Positions 1 to 7,119 of a stretch of DNA of 64,000 bases are shown here, in pieces. Position 1 is the first letter of the stretch. Every line of letters begins with the position of its first letter. Below the pieces are notes generated by a model, which was given only the letters and a program-made list of their open reading frames with translations, was not told the origin of the DNA and did no database searches. Where the stretch lies: the NCBI GenBank assembly GCA_947178105.1, contig CAMWXD010000005.1, positions 51,547 through 115,546 of the forward strand, given 5' to 3'. Both the position numbers and the translations under genes were made by a program. Source of the DNA: an uncultured Eubacterium sp. Lineage in GTDB: Bacteria; Bacillota; Clostridia; Lachnospirales; Lachnospiraceae.

Positions 1-275
1 TCGTTATCGTATACTTGTATGCATCACAAAATCGTTTCTATTATAGCACTACTTGGATTATGAAACAATAGATAATGCGGTGAACTATTTGTGAATATTT
101 TATAAACAGTTGTCGCGCTAAAGAACCATTCCGAACCTGCCACAGATAGCATATGCAGCTTTTCTTTTGTCATTCATAAAAACATATGAAGTTGTTTTTA
201 TTTTCTGATAATTAGTACAATTTTGATACTGATTCTGATTAATTTTATTTTTTTTATTTTTTTTCAAAATAATTG

Positions 276-304
276 TTGACAAATGCTTATTTGTTTGATA
301 TTAT
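276..304 (+). promoter_or_regulatory. Strong sigma-A promoter of the minigene-array RNA
   Basis: TTGACA at 276-281, a 17-bp spacer and TATTAT at 299-304, with an overlapping TATAAT at 302-307. A/T-rich sequence lies upstream like an UP element. Transcription should begin near 311. No conventional gene follows for more than 1 kb on this strand, so the promoter serves the repeat-bearing RNA. Confidence 0.75.
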
Positions 305-372
305 AATTTCAACAAAAAACAAACGGAACACACACAATCTAAAGCAAATACATTCCTATATCACCTTATAAA

Positions 373-411
373 AAGATCTGTTTTTATCGAAAAATCTTTC
401 GATCAGATCTT
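373..411 (+). other. 5' hairpin of the minigene RNA
   Basis: AAGATCTG (373-380) pairs with CAGATCTT (404-411) and ATCGAAA (386-392) pairs with TTTCGAT (397-403), leaving a bulge of five U and an AUC(U) loop. It lies about 60 nt after the predicted start site and just before the first SD-AUG. It could protect the 5' end of the RNA. Confidence 0.6.
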
Positions 412-427
412 ACAAAAGAGGACAAGG

Positions 428-433
428 ATGTAA
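428..433 (+). other. Start-stop unit (AUG-UAA)
   Basis: AAAGAGG (415-421) lies 6 nt before ATG (428-430), which is followed directly by TAA (431-433). It is the first SD-AUG unit of the array and would encode only fMet. Such units can hold an initiating ribosome without making peptide. Confidence 0.4.
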
Positions 434-506
434 GAGCAGGAAGCGGGGTGAGTCCACCAGCAACAATATGAAATACCATATAATCTAAGAAACGAGGTAC
501 AGTCCA

Positions 507-518
507 ATGATTACATAA
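507..518 (+). CDS. Array minigene 2, tripeptide MIT
   Basis: The SD GAGGT (494-498) lies 8 nt before ATG 507; the ORF reads M-I-T then TAA. It has the best SD of the array. Confidence 0.4.
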   Translation: MIT

Positions 519-568
519 GTTTTTACACAGCGTGTACTGCATAATCTGATGAAACGGAGATTAGGCCA

Positions 569-586
569 ATGGAGAGAGATATTTAG
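569..586 (+). CDS. Array minigene 3, pentapeptide MERDI
   Basis: The SD-like GGAGA (556-560) lies 8 nt before ATG 569; M-E-R-D-I, then TAG. Confidence 0.4.
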   Translation: MERDI

Positions 587-628
587 CTTAGTTTGTTTTT
601 GTAAATTAACGAAAGCGAGGATAGTCCA

Positions 629-646
629 ATGGAGGGAATGACTTAA
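629..646 (+). CDS. Array minigene 4, pentapeptide MEGMT
   Basis: The SD GCGAGG (615-620) lies 8 nt before ATG 629; M-E-G-M-T, then TAA. Confidence 0.4.
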   Translation: MEGMT

Positions 647-707
647 ATCGACAACATCCTGAACCCGAATTTTAGTTTCGAAATCTCAGAAAGAGGGGTA
701 CAGTCCA

Positions 708-725
708 ATGAAAACAGAAGTTTAG
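708..725 (+). CDS. Array minigene 5, pentapeptide MKTEV
   Basis: The SD GAGGGG (693-698) precedes ATG 708; M-K-T-E-V, then TAG. First of the units spaced exactly 79 nt apart. Confidence 0.4.
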   Translation: MKTEV

Positions 726-786
726 GCCCGGATTTTTGTTAATATACGATGATTTGTAACATTCCATGAAAGCGGGGTACAGACCA

Positions 787-804
787 ATGGGAACAACAAT
801 TTAA
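787..804 (+). CDS. Array minigene 6, pentapeptide MGTTI
   Basis: The SD-like GGGGT (774-778) lies 8 nt before ATG 787; M-G-T-T-I, then TAA. CCCG at 806-809 can pair with CGGG at 773-776. Confidence 0.4.
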   Translation: MGTTI

Positions 805-865
805 GCCCGGATTTTTGTTAATATACACAAGTTTGTCATATGAAATGAAAGTGGGGTATAAACCA

Positions 866-883
866 ATGGGAACGATAACTTAA
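866..883 (+). CDS. Array minigene 7, pentapeptide MGTIT
   Basis: GGGGT (853-857) precedes ATG 866; M-G-T-I-T, then TAA. CCCA at 885-888 can pair with TGGG at 852-855. Both ends of one base pair differ from unit 6 in a compensating way. Confidence 0.4.
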   Translation: MGTIT

Positions 884-944
884 ACCCAGATTTTTATGAA
901 TATACAACTTCTTGTCATATTGAATGAAAGTGGGGTACAGACCA

Positions 945-962
945 ATGGGAACCATAAGATAA
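945..962 (+). CDS. Array minigene 8, pentapeptide MGTIR
   Basis: GGGGT (932-936) precedes ATG 945; M-G-T-I-R, then TAA, followed by CCCA (964-967) that can pair with TGGG (931-934). Confidence 0.4.
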   Translation: MGTIR

Positions 963-1020
963 ACCCAATTTTTCAGCAGTCGTAAAAGCTGCTATTTCGA
1001 ACGAAAGCGGGGACAGTCCA

Positions 1021-1059
1021 ATGGATCTGACAGCTTTAATCCACCAATTTATAAAATAG
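1021..1059 (+). CDS. Array minigene 9, 12-residue peptide
   Basis: GCGGGG lies before ATG 1021; M-D-L-T-A-L-I-H-Q-F-I-K, then TAG. This unit has lost the codon-6 stop of its neighbours and reads a longer, amphipathic-looking peptide. Confidence 0.35.
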   Translation: MDLTALIHQFIK

Positions 1060-1084
1060 TCTAACGAAAGCGGGGTAAACTCCA

Positions 1085-1129
1085 ATGCATGACTCAAATC
1101 TTAAAAACGTTTTCAGATTAGTTACATGA
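1085..1129 (+). CDS. Array minigene 10, 14-residue peptide
   Basis: GCGGGGT precedes ATG 1085; MHDSNLKNVFRLVT, then TGA. Last copy of the repeat core. Confidence 0.35.
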   Translation: MHDSNLKNVFRLVT

Positions 1130-1231
1130 TATGCAGAAGATACCGTGAAGACAACACTGTAAAGTGGTCGGAGATTCAGTCGAGTACATTCATATATGGG
1201 TCCAGATCAAAAGCATTCAAGGAAAACAGAC

Positions 1232-1276
1232 ATGGATATTGAATGGACTAAGCTGGAGACAAAAAAACAAACATGA
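1232..1276 (+). CDS. Terminal sORF of the minigene RNA
   Basis: AAGGA (1219-1223) lies 8 nt before ATG 1232, which opens MDIEWTKLETKKQT then TGA. An in-frame upstream ATG at 1196 would give 26 residues but has no SD. The unit lacks the repeat core, yet it shares the pattern of good SD plus tiny ORF. Confidence 0.35.
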   Translation: MDIEWTKLETKKQT

Positions 1277-1353
1277 TATTTCATTCCTCATTTAAGATAT
1301 CGTTGTAAAAAACTAATAGAAAGGCATGGAAAAACCCATGGATACAATAGTCT

Positions 1354-1410
1354 AAGAGGCATCAGCAATTTAAAGAATTAAATTGTTGGTGCCTCTTCTT
1401 TCGCTTCTTT
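1354..1410 (+). terminator. Terminator of the minigene RNA
   Basis: Positions 1354-1373 pair with 1378-1397 in a 20-bp stem that includes two G-U pairs, with loop AGAA and a pyrimidine/U-rich tail. The tail is U-rich only on the plus strand, so this ends the array RNA. It stops just short of the convergent PilZ gene. Confidence 0.75.
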
Positions 1411-1421
1411 TCAATGAACGG

Positions 1422-2060
1422 TTATCGGTCTTCCCGCATCTTATCTGCAACGTAATAGCCCAGATTTCCTCCCGCATTGACCAGACGGCATCCATAGAAC
1501 AAGCCGCCTCCCGGCAGTTCCTTTTTCCAGACAACCCTTGCTTCTACTTTAATCTCCTGTTCTTCCTCATCATCCTCTTTTCCCTCGTCCAAAAACTGGA
1601 TATACAGATGCCTGATATCCTGCTCTTCGATCTTAACCGGGCACTCGAATCCGATCCCGTTGACGCACAGGTCATGGATCATAATATCCACACCGTCCGG
1701 AACATTGCTGATCTTTAGCTTGCCTGGCTTATTCAGCAGGATTCTGGATACTTTGCGGCGGTTTACCTTTACGCTGGCCTTGGGAGCTGCCAGCGCATGA
1801 TATTGTTTACCGTCTACTGTCCTTTTTTGAATCCTGCAGTTTGTCCATGCCTTCGGCATATCCTTCCCGTCCTCATAGATCGTGATAATCTGCACATGCG
1901 GGCTGGAAAAATCCACGATCTGCCCGTCATGTCGGATCAGCTCCAACAATACGACCTCAGAACGAACGCCAGCTACCTGTGCTTCCATATCTGCCAAAAG
2001 CGTTTTATGCTTACAGCGGATTGTCACCTTCTCGCCTTTTTTTAATTCTGATATTTTCAA
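1422..2060 (-). CDS. PilZ-domain c-di-GMP receptor, YcgR-like
   Basis: A 212-residue soluble protein. The C-terminal PilZ barrel shows the c-di-GMP signature: an RxxxR box (RRKVSR, residues 101-106), then DLCVNGIG (130-137), a DxSxxG-type box with Cys for Ser, and YGCRL (189-193). The N-terminal ~95 residues resemble the YcgR-N fold that modulates flagellar or envelope output. The start is TTG at 2060, chosen because GGAGGTG lies 6 nt upstream and no ATG follows nearby. It sits 23 bp after the chemoreceptor gene on the same strand, so the two probably form an operon linking chemosensing and c-di-GMP. Confidence 0.8.
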   Translation of the reverse strand: MKISELKKGEKVTIRCKHKTLLADMEAQVAGVRSEVVLLELIRHDGQIVDFSSPHVQIITIYEDGKDMPKAWTNCRIQKRTVDGKQYHALAAPKASVKVNRRKVSRILLNKPGKLKISNVPDGVDIMIHDLCVNGIGFECPVKIEEQDIRHLYIQFLDEGKEDDEEEQEIKVEARVVWKKELPGGGLFYGCRLVNAGGNLGYYVADKMREDR

Positions 2061-2083
2061 ACTGCCACCTCCAAAATTTAAAA

Positions 2084-3865
2084 CTATTGCAGCCGGAACT
2101 TGTTTACTTCCATATCCAGCATATTGGCAATATCCATATTGGTATCGGCCAATCCTTCGATATCCTTAACATTATCATTAATGCTTGCCGACATCTCAGA
2201 AATACGGCTGACGCCAAGCGCACTTTCCTCTACCGAATGATTGACAGACTCCATCACCTGGCGAATCTGATCCATATTGTTCTGGAGCTGCTGCGACTGG
2301 TCGCTGAATACCTGCATCATTTCATTGATCTTGCCGGAATCTTCATTATATTCCTCACTTGTTTTCACAAGATCTGAATATCCTTTCATCGCGACATCCT
2401 CTACGAACTTCACCATGCGGGATGCTTCTTCAGAAAGCGCATTGACTGCCTTAATAACGACGGTACTGACTTCCTGGATCTGCTCTGCTGCTGAAGCCGA
2501 GTCCGCCGCCAGCTTTCCGATCTCATCTGCGACAACGGCAAATCCCCTGCCTGCTTCCCCGGCTCTTGCCGCCTCAATACTTGCATTGAGCGCCAGCAAA
2601 TTCGTCTGGTCGGTAATATTAATGATATTTGAAGTCAGTTCACCGATTTTTTCAACTGCCTTGGACTGTTCAATCCTTGCATATACACTGTCTGTCATTT
2701 CCTGCGTACGCTGCTTTGCAGCCCTTTGCTCGGAAATCGCACTCGCCTGGATCTTCTGTGCGCTTTCTTTGATCTCATCGGACAATGCACCGCCGTCCCG
2801 TGTACGGTCGTTGATCTGTTCGATAAACTGGAATACCTCGTTCACAGACTCGTTAATCCGGTTCAGGGAAGATGTCGTCTCTTCCATCGTCGCCGTCATC
2901 TCTTCCATCGTCGAAGACACCTCTGAAACGCTTGACTGCGTATCCCGCAAATGCGACACGACGTTTTCAGAAGAATCGTTCAGCTTATTGGAATTATCTG
3001 AAATATTCATCATAATCTGACGCATATAGGCAAGCAGCTCATTGACATGCCCTGCAATACACTCGATTTCATCCCCTGTCCGAATCTGTACCGTCTGGGT
3101 CAGATCCCCGTTACTGTTTACGATATCATAGATCCTGTCGTCCACATTCCACAGATTTTTTGTAATGCGGCTGATAATCAGGCTGAAAATAATGACCGCT
3201 ATAACAAAAAAAGCAATCCCTATATAAACGATATTGCGCATTGTCTCGTTTACCGCAGCCACAATATTATCCGCTTCATAATCACACCCGATCGCGCCTA
3301 CCACCTTCATCTGCTTGTTGAATACTGGTACATACGCAGAAATCACAGAAGTATTTTTTTCTTTCTCTATCTTGCTGCTTTTGACAACCTCTCCCTTTTC
3401 AAATACAGGCTTTAACACCTCATACGGTTCACTGAACTCCGTACCGACTGCCTGCATATCCTCTGTATCCAGGTCTACGCCATAGTAGACTTTTCCGTTT
3501 TCTGCATAAAGCGTATACATATACCGGATGGACGACCCCTTTATCGTATCCGACATTGCATTTGCCAGCGCTTTATATGTAGCAGTCGATTCTCCGCCGA
3601 CTTCAATCCGCTCCAGCAGGTTGCCGTTAATCTTATCCTCCGCCAAATTGCCGATATACACTGCCATTTCCGCTCCGGTAGAGATCATATCGGTCTCCAT
3701 GCGCGACTTAAATAAAAGCGCCATACAGCAGCAGATCACCGCTACCATCACGGCAGTCGGCACAATCACCTTTGCCCGGATACTGAGCTTTCTGGTCTTA
3801 TGCCTGTAATTTCCTGTCTCAAGCTTCCTTTCGTCCACTTGTCCTTCTTTTTTCTTCTTGCTCAT
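2084..3865 (-). CDS. Methyl-accepting chemotaxis protein
   Basis: A 593-residue transmembrane chemoreceptor: TM1 about 33-52, an extracellular Cache-like sensor 53-210, TM2 212-231, HAMP about 232-285, then the long cytoplasmic four-helix signalling bundle. The hairpin tip that binds CheA/CheW lies around residues 416-456 and includes [19 protein letters not shown]. The ligand cannot be read from the sequence. GGAGG lies 7 nt before the ATG. No che genes are in the window, so it must feed a remote CheA system. It is the first gene of a likely operon with the PilZ protein. Confidence 0.9.
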   Translation of the reverse strand: MSKKKKEGQVDERKLETGNYRHKTRKLSIRAKVIVPTAVMVAVICCCMALLFKSRMETDMISTGAEMAVYIGNLAEDKINGNLLERIEVGGESTATYKALANAMSDTIKGSSIRYMYTLYAENGKVYYGVDLDTEDMQAVGTEFSEPYEVLKPVFEKGEVVKSSKIEKEKNTSVISAYVPVFNKQMKVVGAIGCDYEADNIVAAVNETMRNIVYIGIAFFVIAVIIFSLIISRITKNLWNVDDRIYDIVNSNGDLTQTVQIRTGDEIECIAGHVNELLAYMRQIMMNISDNSNKLNDSSENVVSHLRDTQSSVSEVSSTMEEMTATMEETTSSLNRINESVNEVFQFIEQINDRTRDGGALSDEIKESAQKIQASAISEQRAAKQRTQEMTDSVYARIEQSKAVEKIGELTSNIINITDQTNLLALNASIEAARAGEAGRGFAVVADEIGKLAADSASAAEQIQEVSTVVIKAVNALSEEASRMVKFVEDVAMKGYSDLVKTSEEYNEDSGKINEMMQVFSDQSQQLQNNMDQIRQVMESVNHSVEESALGVSRISEMSASINDNVKDIEGLADTNMDIANMLDMEVNKFRLQ

Positions 3866-3976
3866 GCCGATTCCTCCAATCTACCTTTTCCCTGTTTGCA
3901 CCAAAGCCAAATCTATTCTACCACAAATCCTTTCTTTTTGCTACCTATACAAAAATATTTTTTAAATTTGCATGAT

Positions 3977-4546
3977 TTATGACATTTTGCACAATAATCC
4001 TGCCTTTCTGTTTTTCCAGTCCGGCAATATTTGTTCCACAAACTGATAAAACGCTTTGGAATGGTCTGGGTGTATAAAATGCGAAAACTCGTGCACAACG
4101 ACGTATTCGACGCTTTCAAGCGGTTTTTCCAGCAGCAGGCTGTTAAACGTGATCTTCTGTTTTCCAGGAATACAGGAGCCCCACCGGGAGCTCATCCTGC
4201 GAATGCAGATCTTGGGATAAGCGACCCCCAGCTTTTCAAATACCGGATAATACTGGCGGCTTAGCCGTTCACACAAAACGCCTGCCTGAATCTTCTGCCA
4301 GGTGTCATAAAGCTTCCGCCTGTACGCGGTATCCGCGCCATCCGCCGCATACAAATACAGGCAGCCGTCTTTGCAAAATACCGCTTCTCCTTTGTTATTT
4401 CTGGAAAAGCTGGTAATCTCACCTGCCTGCACCTGTGCAATCCATTCCGGCACAAGCCGGCGGTCAGCCTTGCCTGCCTGTAGCAGAAGCGTTCCTCCCA
4501 AATACGGAAGCTGCTCTCCGGTTAAAAACTGCTGCTGTTTTTTCAT
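3977..4546 (-). CDS. YgjP-family (DUF45) zinc metallopeptidase-like protein
   Basis: A 189-residue protein with the HExxH zinc motif HEFSH (152-156), followed by HPDHSKAF, and the family marker MSSRWGSC (118-125) typical of YgjP/DUF45 proteins. The fold is related to SprT/WLM metalloproteases; substrates are unknown for most members. No signal peptide, so cytoplasmic. It is transcribed divergently from the TetR gene at 4707. Confidence 0.8.
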   Translation of the reverse strand: MKKQQQFLTGEQLPYLGGTLLLQAGKADRRLVPEWIAQVQAGEITSFSRNNKGEAVFCKDGCLYLYAADGADTAYRRKLYDTWQKIQAGVLCERLSRQYYPVFEKLGVAYPKICIRRMSSRWGSCIPGKQKITFNSLLLEKPLESVEYVVVHEFSHFIHPDHSKAFYQFVEQILPDWKNRKAGLLCKMS

Positions 4547-4706
4547 AAACTCCTCCTGGCACCCTTGCCTGTATGGTACAAATATTTTCTTTATTTATCA
4601 TAACACATTTTGCAAAAAACGCAAAGGCATCCAATCTGGGTCTTCTCAAAAACGGTCAATTTGCTATAATAGAAAGAGACTGGTGCTGCCAGCAAAGGAG
4701 GCTCCT

Positions 4707-5321
4707 ATGAACGAAAAATTTTTTTCCCTTCCAAAAGAACGGCAGCAGGCAATCCTGAATGCCGGCTACCATGTATTTTCGCAAAATACATATAAAAAAG
4801 CACCTGTCGGCGAGGTCGCCGCGGCTGCCGGGATCAGCAAATCCCTGCTGTTTTACTATTTCCGCAATAAACGGGATCTTTATCTGTTTCTCTGGGAAAA
4901 CTGTGTACGTATGACGTCAAAATCGATGATTGCTTACGACTGTTATCAGCAGACAAACCTGTTTGAAATGCTAAAGCGGGGGATGCAGGCAAAAATGAGC
5001 ATTATGTATGAGTATCCTCAGATCGGCAGCTTTGCCATCAACGCATTTTATGAAGAAGACCCGTCCGTCGCGCCTGCCATCCACGAAAGCTATGAACGGT
5101 ATAAAAACTCCGACGCAAAAGATGCGCTCGCCCGCCTGGATCCCGCTCAGTTTAAAGAAGGCATCGACCTGCGTATGATGTACCGGGAAATGTATCTGGC
5201 GTCCGAAGGATATCTTTGGGAAATGCTGCGCAAGTCGCCCCTTCCAATAGAAGAAATGGAACGGGATTTTGCAGATATGATCGAATTTTGGAAAAAGCTT
5301 TATCTGAAAGAAAATGGCTGA
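4707..5321 (+). CDS. TetR-family regulator of the adjacent ABC transporter
   Basis: A 204-residue protein. The N-terminal helix-turn-helix (about residues 10-55) includes VGEVAAAAGISKSLLFYYF, diagnostic of TetR. The C-terminal ligand-binding domain is all-helical. AAAGGAG lies 7 nt before ATG 4707; an upstream in-frame extension to 4371 overlaps the divergent gene and lacks an RBS. It is followed 38 bp later by an ABC ATPase and permease, so it most likely controls that pair. Confidence 0.85.
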   Translation: MNEKFFSLPKERQQAILNAGYHVFSQNTYKKAPVGEVAAAAGISKSLLFYYFRNKRDLYLFLWENCVRMTSKSMIAYDCYQQTNLFEMLKRGMQAKMSIMYEYPQIGSFAINAFYEEDPSVAPAIHESYERYKNSDAKDALARLDPAQFKEGIDLRMMYREMYLASEGYLWEMLRKSPLPIEEMERDFADMIEFWKKLYLKENG

Positions 5322-5359
5322 CAAACATCATCAGCCAACCCAATCGAAAGGAGGCATAA

Positions 5360-6343
5360 ATGGCTGCAAATAAACCGAAACAAACCGCCCCTGTTAAAAA
5401 TGCTGTTGAAATCCGACACTTGACAAAAGCTTACGGAAAAGCGCGCGGGATTACCGACATTACGCTTTCTATCCCGGAAGGGGAATTTTTTGGCTTTATT
5501 GGGCCCAACGGCGCCGGAAAGAGCACCACAATACACACACTTCTTGGGCTGCTGCGCGCAGACAGCGGCAGCGCCAGCATTTTCGGCATAGATATCGCTT
5601 CCAGGAATCAGAAGGCGCTCCTGTCCCAGACAGGATACCTTCCCGCAGAATCTGTCTTTTATCCTGGGATGCGTGTACGGGATATCATCCGCTTTTCCGC
5701 TGCATTGCGCCGTACTGACTGCACCAGCAGCGCAGCGGGGCTGTGTGAACGGCTTGCCCTCGACCCATCGAAAAAAGTAGAAGAACTGTCGTTTGGAAAC
5801 CGCAAAAAATTAGGCATCGTATGCGCTTTGCTGGGAAATCCGCGCCTGTGCATTATGGACGAGCCTACCAGCGGCCTAGACCCATTTATACAGCGGGAAT
5901 TTTTCGCAATTCTACAAGAACGCCACCAGCAGGGAACAACGATTTTTCTGTCTTCCCATATTTTGTCAGAAATACAACGTTACTGCACGCGTGCCGCTGT
6001 CATCCGTGCAGGCAGCATCATCGCCTGCGACACTGTAAAAGCCCTGTCCCAGGCAAATGCCAGGCGTGTCCAGTTCCAATGCAGCCTTGATCCTGCGCAT
6101 CTGGCAGCATCCGCATCGGACACACTGGGCAATATCCGCGATCTGCATCAGGCAGGGCATAGCATCAGCTTCCTGTATGGCGGCGACCTGCCTGCGCTGC
6201 TCCGGTTTCTGGCGGCATACCCGATCGCAGATCTGACGATTGCAGAACCTGACCTGGAGGAAATCTTTATGCACTACTATACAGATCCCGGCAGCAGCCC
6301 GGCACAAACGGAGGAAACCACCAATGACCATTACACTGCATGA
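5360..6343 (+). CDS. ABC transporter ATP-binding protein
   Basis: A 327-residue ATPase with Walker A GPNGAGKST, signature LSFGNRKKLG and Walker B LCIMDEPTSGLD, in the CcmA/NatA-type class that drives ABC-2 permeases. The C-terminal ~90 residues form the extra domain common in drug or lantibiotic exporters. GGAGG lies before the ATG. It overlaps the permease start by 20 bp, so the two are translationally linked. The exported substrate is unknown. Confidence 0.85.
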   Translation: MAANKPKQTAPVKNAVEIRHLTKAYGKARGITDITLSIPEGEFFGFIGPNGAGKSTTIHTLLGLLRADSGSASIFGIDIASRNQKALLSQTGYLPAESVFYPGMRVRDIIRFSAALRRTDCTSSAAGLCERLALDPSKKVEELSFGNRKKLGIVCALLGNPRLCIMDEPTSGLDPFIQREFFAILQERHQQGTTIFLSSHILSEIQRYCTRAAVIRAGSIIACDTVKALSQANARRVQFQCSLDPAHLAASASDTLGNIRDLHQAGHSISFLYGGDLPALLRFLAAYPIADLTIAEPDLEEIFMHYYTDPGSSPAQTEETTNDHYTA

Positions 6344-7112
6344 ATTAAAACAAAACAAACGCCAGTTTTTGATCTGGACGGCTGCCATCGGCTTTTTGCT
6401 TGCTGTCTGTGTCTTTTTATTTCCTGAGATGAAAGGCGAGATGGACGGGATGAATGATATTTTCTCTTCCATGGGCAGCTTTACCGAAGCTTTCGGCATG
6501 GATAAAATCAGCTTTGGCACGCTCACCGGATTTTATGCCGTAGAATGCGGCAACATCCTCGGGCTTGGCGGCGCCTTTTTTGCATCTTTATGCGCCGTAT
6601 CAATGCTGGCAAAGGAGGAAACCGGGCATACTGCCGCGTTTCTGCTGACACATCCTATCAGCCGTATCCGCGTGATCCTAGAAAAACTGGCTGCCATGCT
6701 GCTGCAGGTCATACTGCTCAACCTTATCCTGTACGTGCTTGCAGCAGCTTCGATCGCCTTGATTGGCGAGGATATCCCATGGAAGGAGCTGACGCTGCTT
6801 CATCTTGCCTATTTTCTCTTGCAGACAGAGCTTGCCGGCATTTGCTTTGGCATATCCGCCTTTCTGCGCAGGGGCAGTACCGGGCTTGGCATCGGCGTCG
6901 CTGTGCTGCTGTATTTTCTGAACCTGGTTGCAAATATTACCGAACAGGCGGAATTTTTAAAGTATCTCACACCGTTTGGCTATGCAGAAGGCGCCGATCT
7001 GATCACCAGCCTGCGCCTGGACGGCAGGCTGGTGGGGATCGGCATGGTGCTTGGCGCATTGGGCATCCTGCTGGGCTGCTGGAAATACTGTACAAAAGAT
7101 ATTTATTCCTGA
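6324..7112 (+). CDS. ABC-2 type permease
   Basis: A 262-residue membrane protein with six predicted helices, starting MTITLHELKQNKRQF, the charged N-terminus typical of ABC-2 permeases. ATG 6324 has GGAGG 9 nt upstream; it lies inside the end of the ATPase gene. Third gene of the TetR-ATPase-permease cassette, presumably a detoxification exporter. Confidence 0.8.
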   Translation: MTITLHELKQNKRQFLIWTAAIGFLLAVCVFLFPEMKGEMDGMNDIFSSMGSFTEAFGMDKISFGTLTGFYAVECGNILGLGGAFFASLCAVSMLAKEETGHTAAFLLTHPISRIRVILEKLAAMLLQVILLNLILYVLAAASIALIGEDIPWKELTLLHLAYFLLQTELAGICFGISAFLRRGSTGLGIGVAVLLYFLNLVANITEQAEFLKYLTPFGYAEGADLITSLRLDGRLVGIGMVLGALGILLGCWKYCTKDIYS

Positions 7113-7119
7113 ACTAAAA

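Larger units (their letters stand above)
441..1089 (+). repeat. Tandem array of ten imperfect 60-79 bp repeats
   Basis: Repeat cores end at AUGs at 507, 569, 629, 708, 787, 866, 945, 1021 and 1085; one degenerate copy near 441-460 has lost the AUG. The intervals are 62, 60, 79, 79, 79, 79, 76 and 64 nt, so the five central units are an exact 79-nt tandem repeat and the flanking ones are older. In diverged copies the SD-like G-tract (GAGGT, GGAGA, GCGAGG, GGGGT), the CCAATG and an early in-frame stop survive. In units at 787, 866 and 945 a CCC(G/A) tract 1 nt after the stop can pair with the SD tract. Confidence 0.8.
311..1412 (+). ncRNA. ~1.1-kb RNA carrying a tandem array of RBS-AUG minigenes
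   Basis: The span between a consensus promoter (276-304) and a 20-bp-stem terminator (1354-1410) has no long ORF in any frame. It opens with a hairpin (373-392 paired with 397-411, with a five-U bulge), followed by an AUG-UAA start-stop unit at 428-433. About ten repeats then share the core AAGYGGGGTACAGWCCAATG. The G-rich part pairs with the 16S anti-Shine-Dalgarno, lies 8-9 nt before an AUG, and the AUG opens a 3-14 codon ORF. A further sORF with its own SD lies at 1232-1276. I recognise no described RNA family. What the sequence shows is a dedicated transcript with repeated translation-start signals. The function is unknown; possibilities are short-peptide production, ribosome or peptidyl-tRNA titration, or translation-coupled RNA folding. 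Confidence 0.7.

Noticed and set aside
441..1089. CRISPR array
   Set aside because: The repeats are imperfect, the intervening segments of the central units are similar to one another rather than unique, no cas genes are present, and the repeat core is better explained as SD plus AUG.
915..1097. 60-codon minus-strand ORF across the repeat array
   Set aside because: It has no SD, runs antisense to the repeats and is explained by their composition.
1149..1290. Open frame of ~47 codons in the 3' part of the array RNA
   Set aside because: No ATG, only an unsupported GTG, and no SD; the SD-backed 1232 ORF lies in another frame.
4371..4706. N-terminal extension of the TetR protein
   Set aside because: Overlaps the divergent YgjP gene, and the SD and TetR fold both point to ATG 4707.
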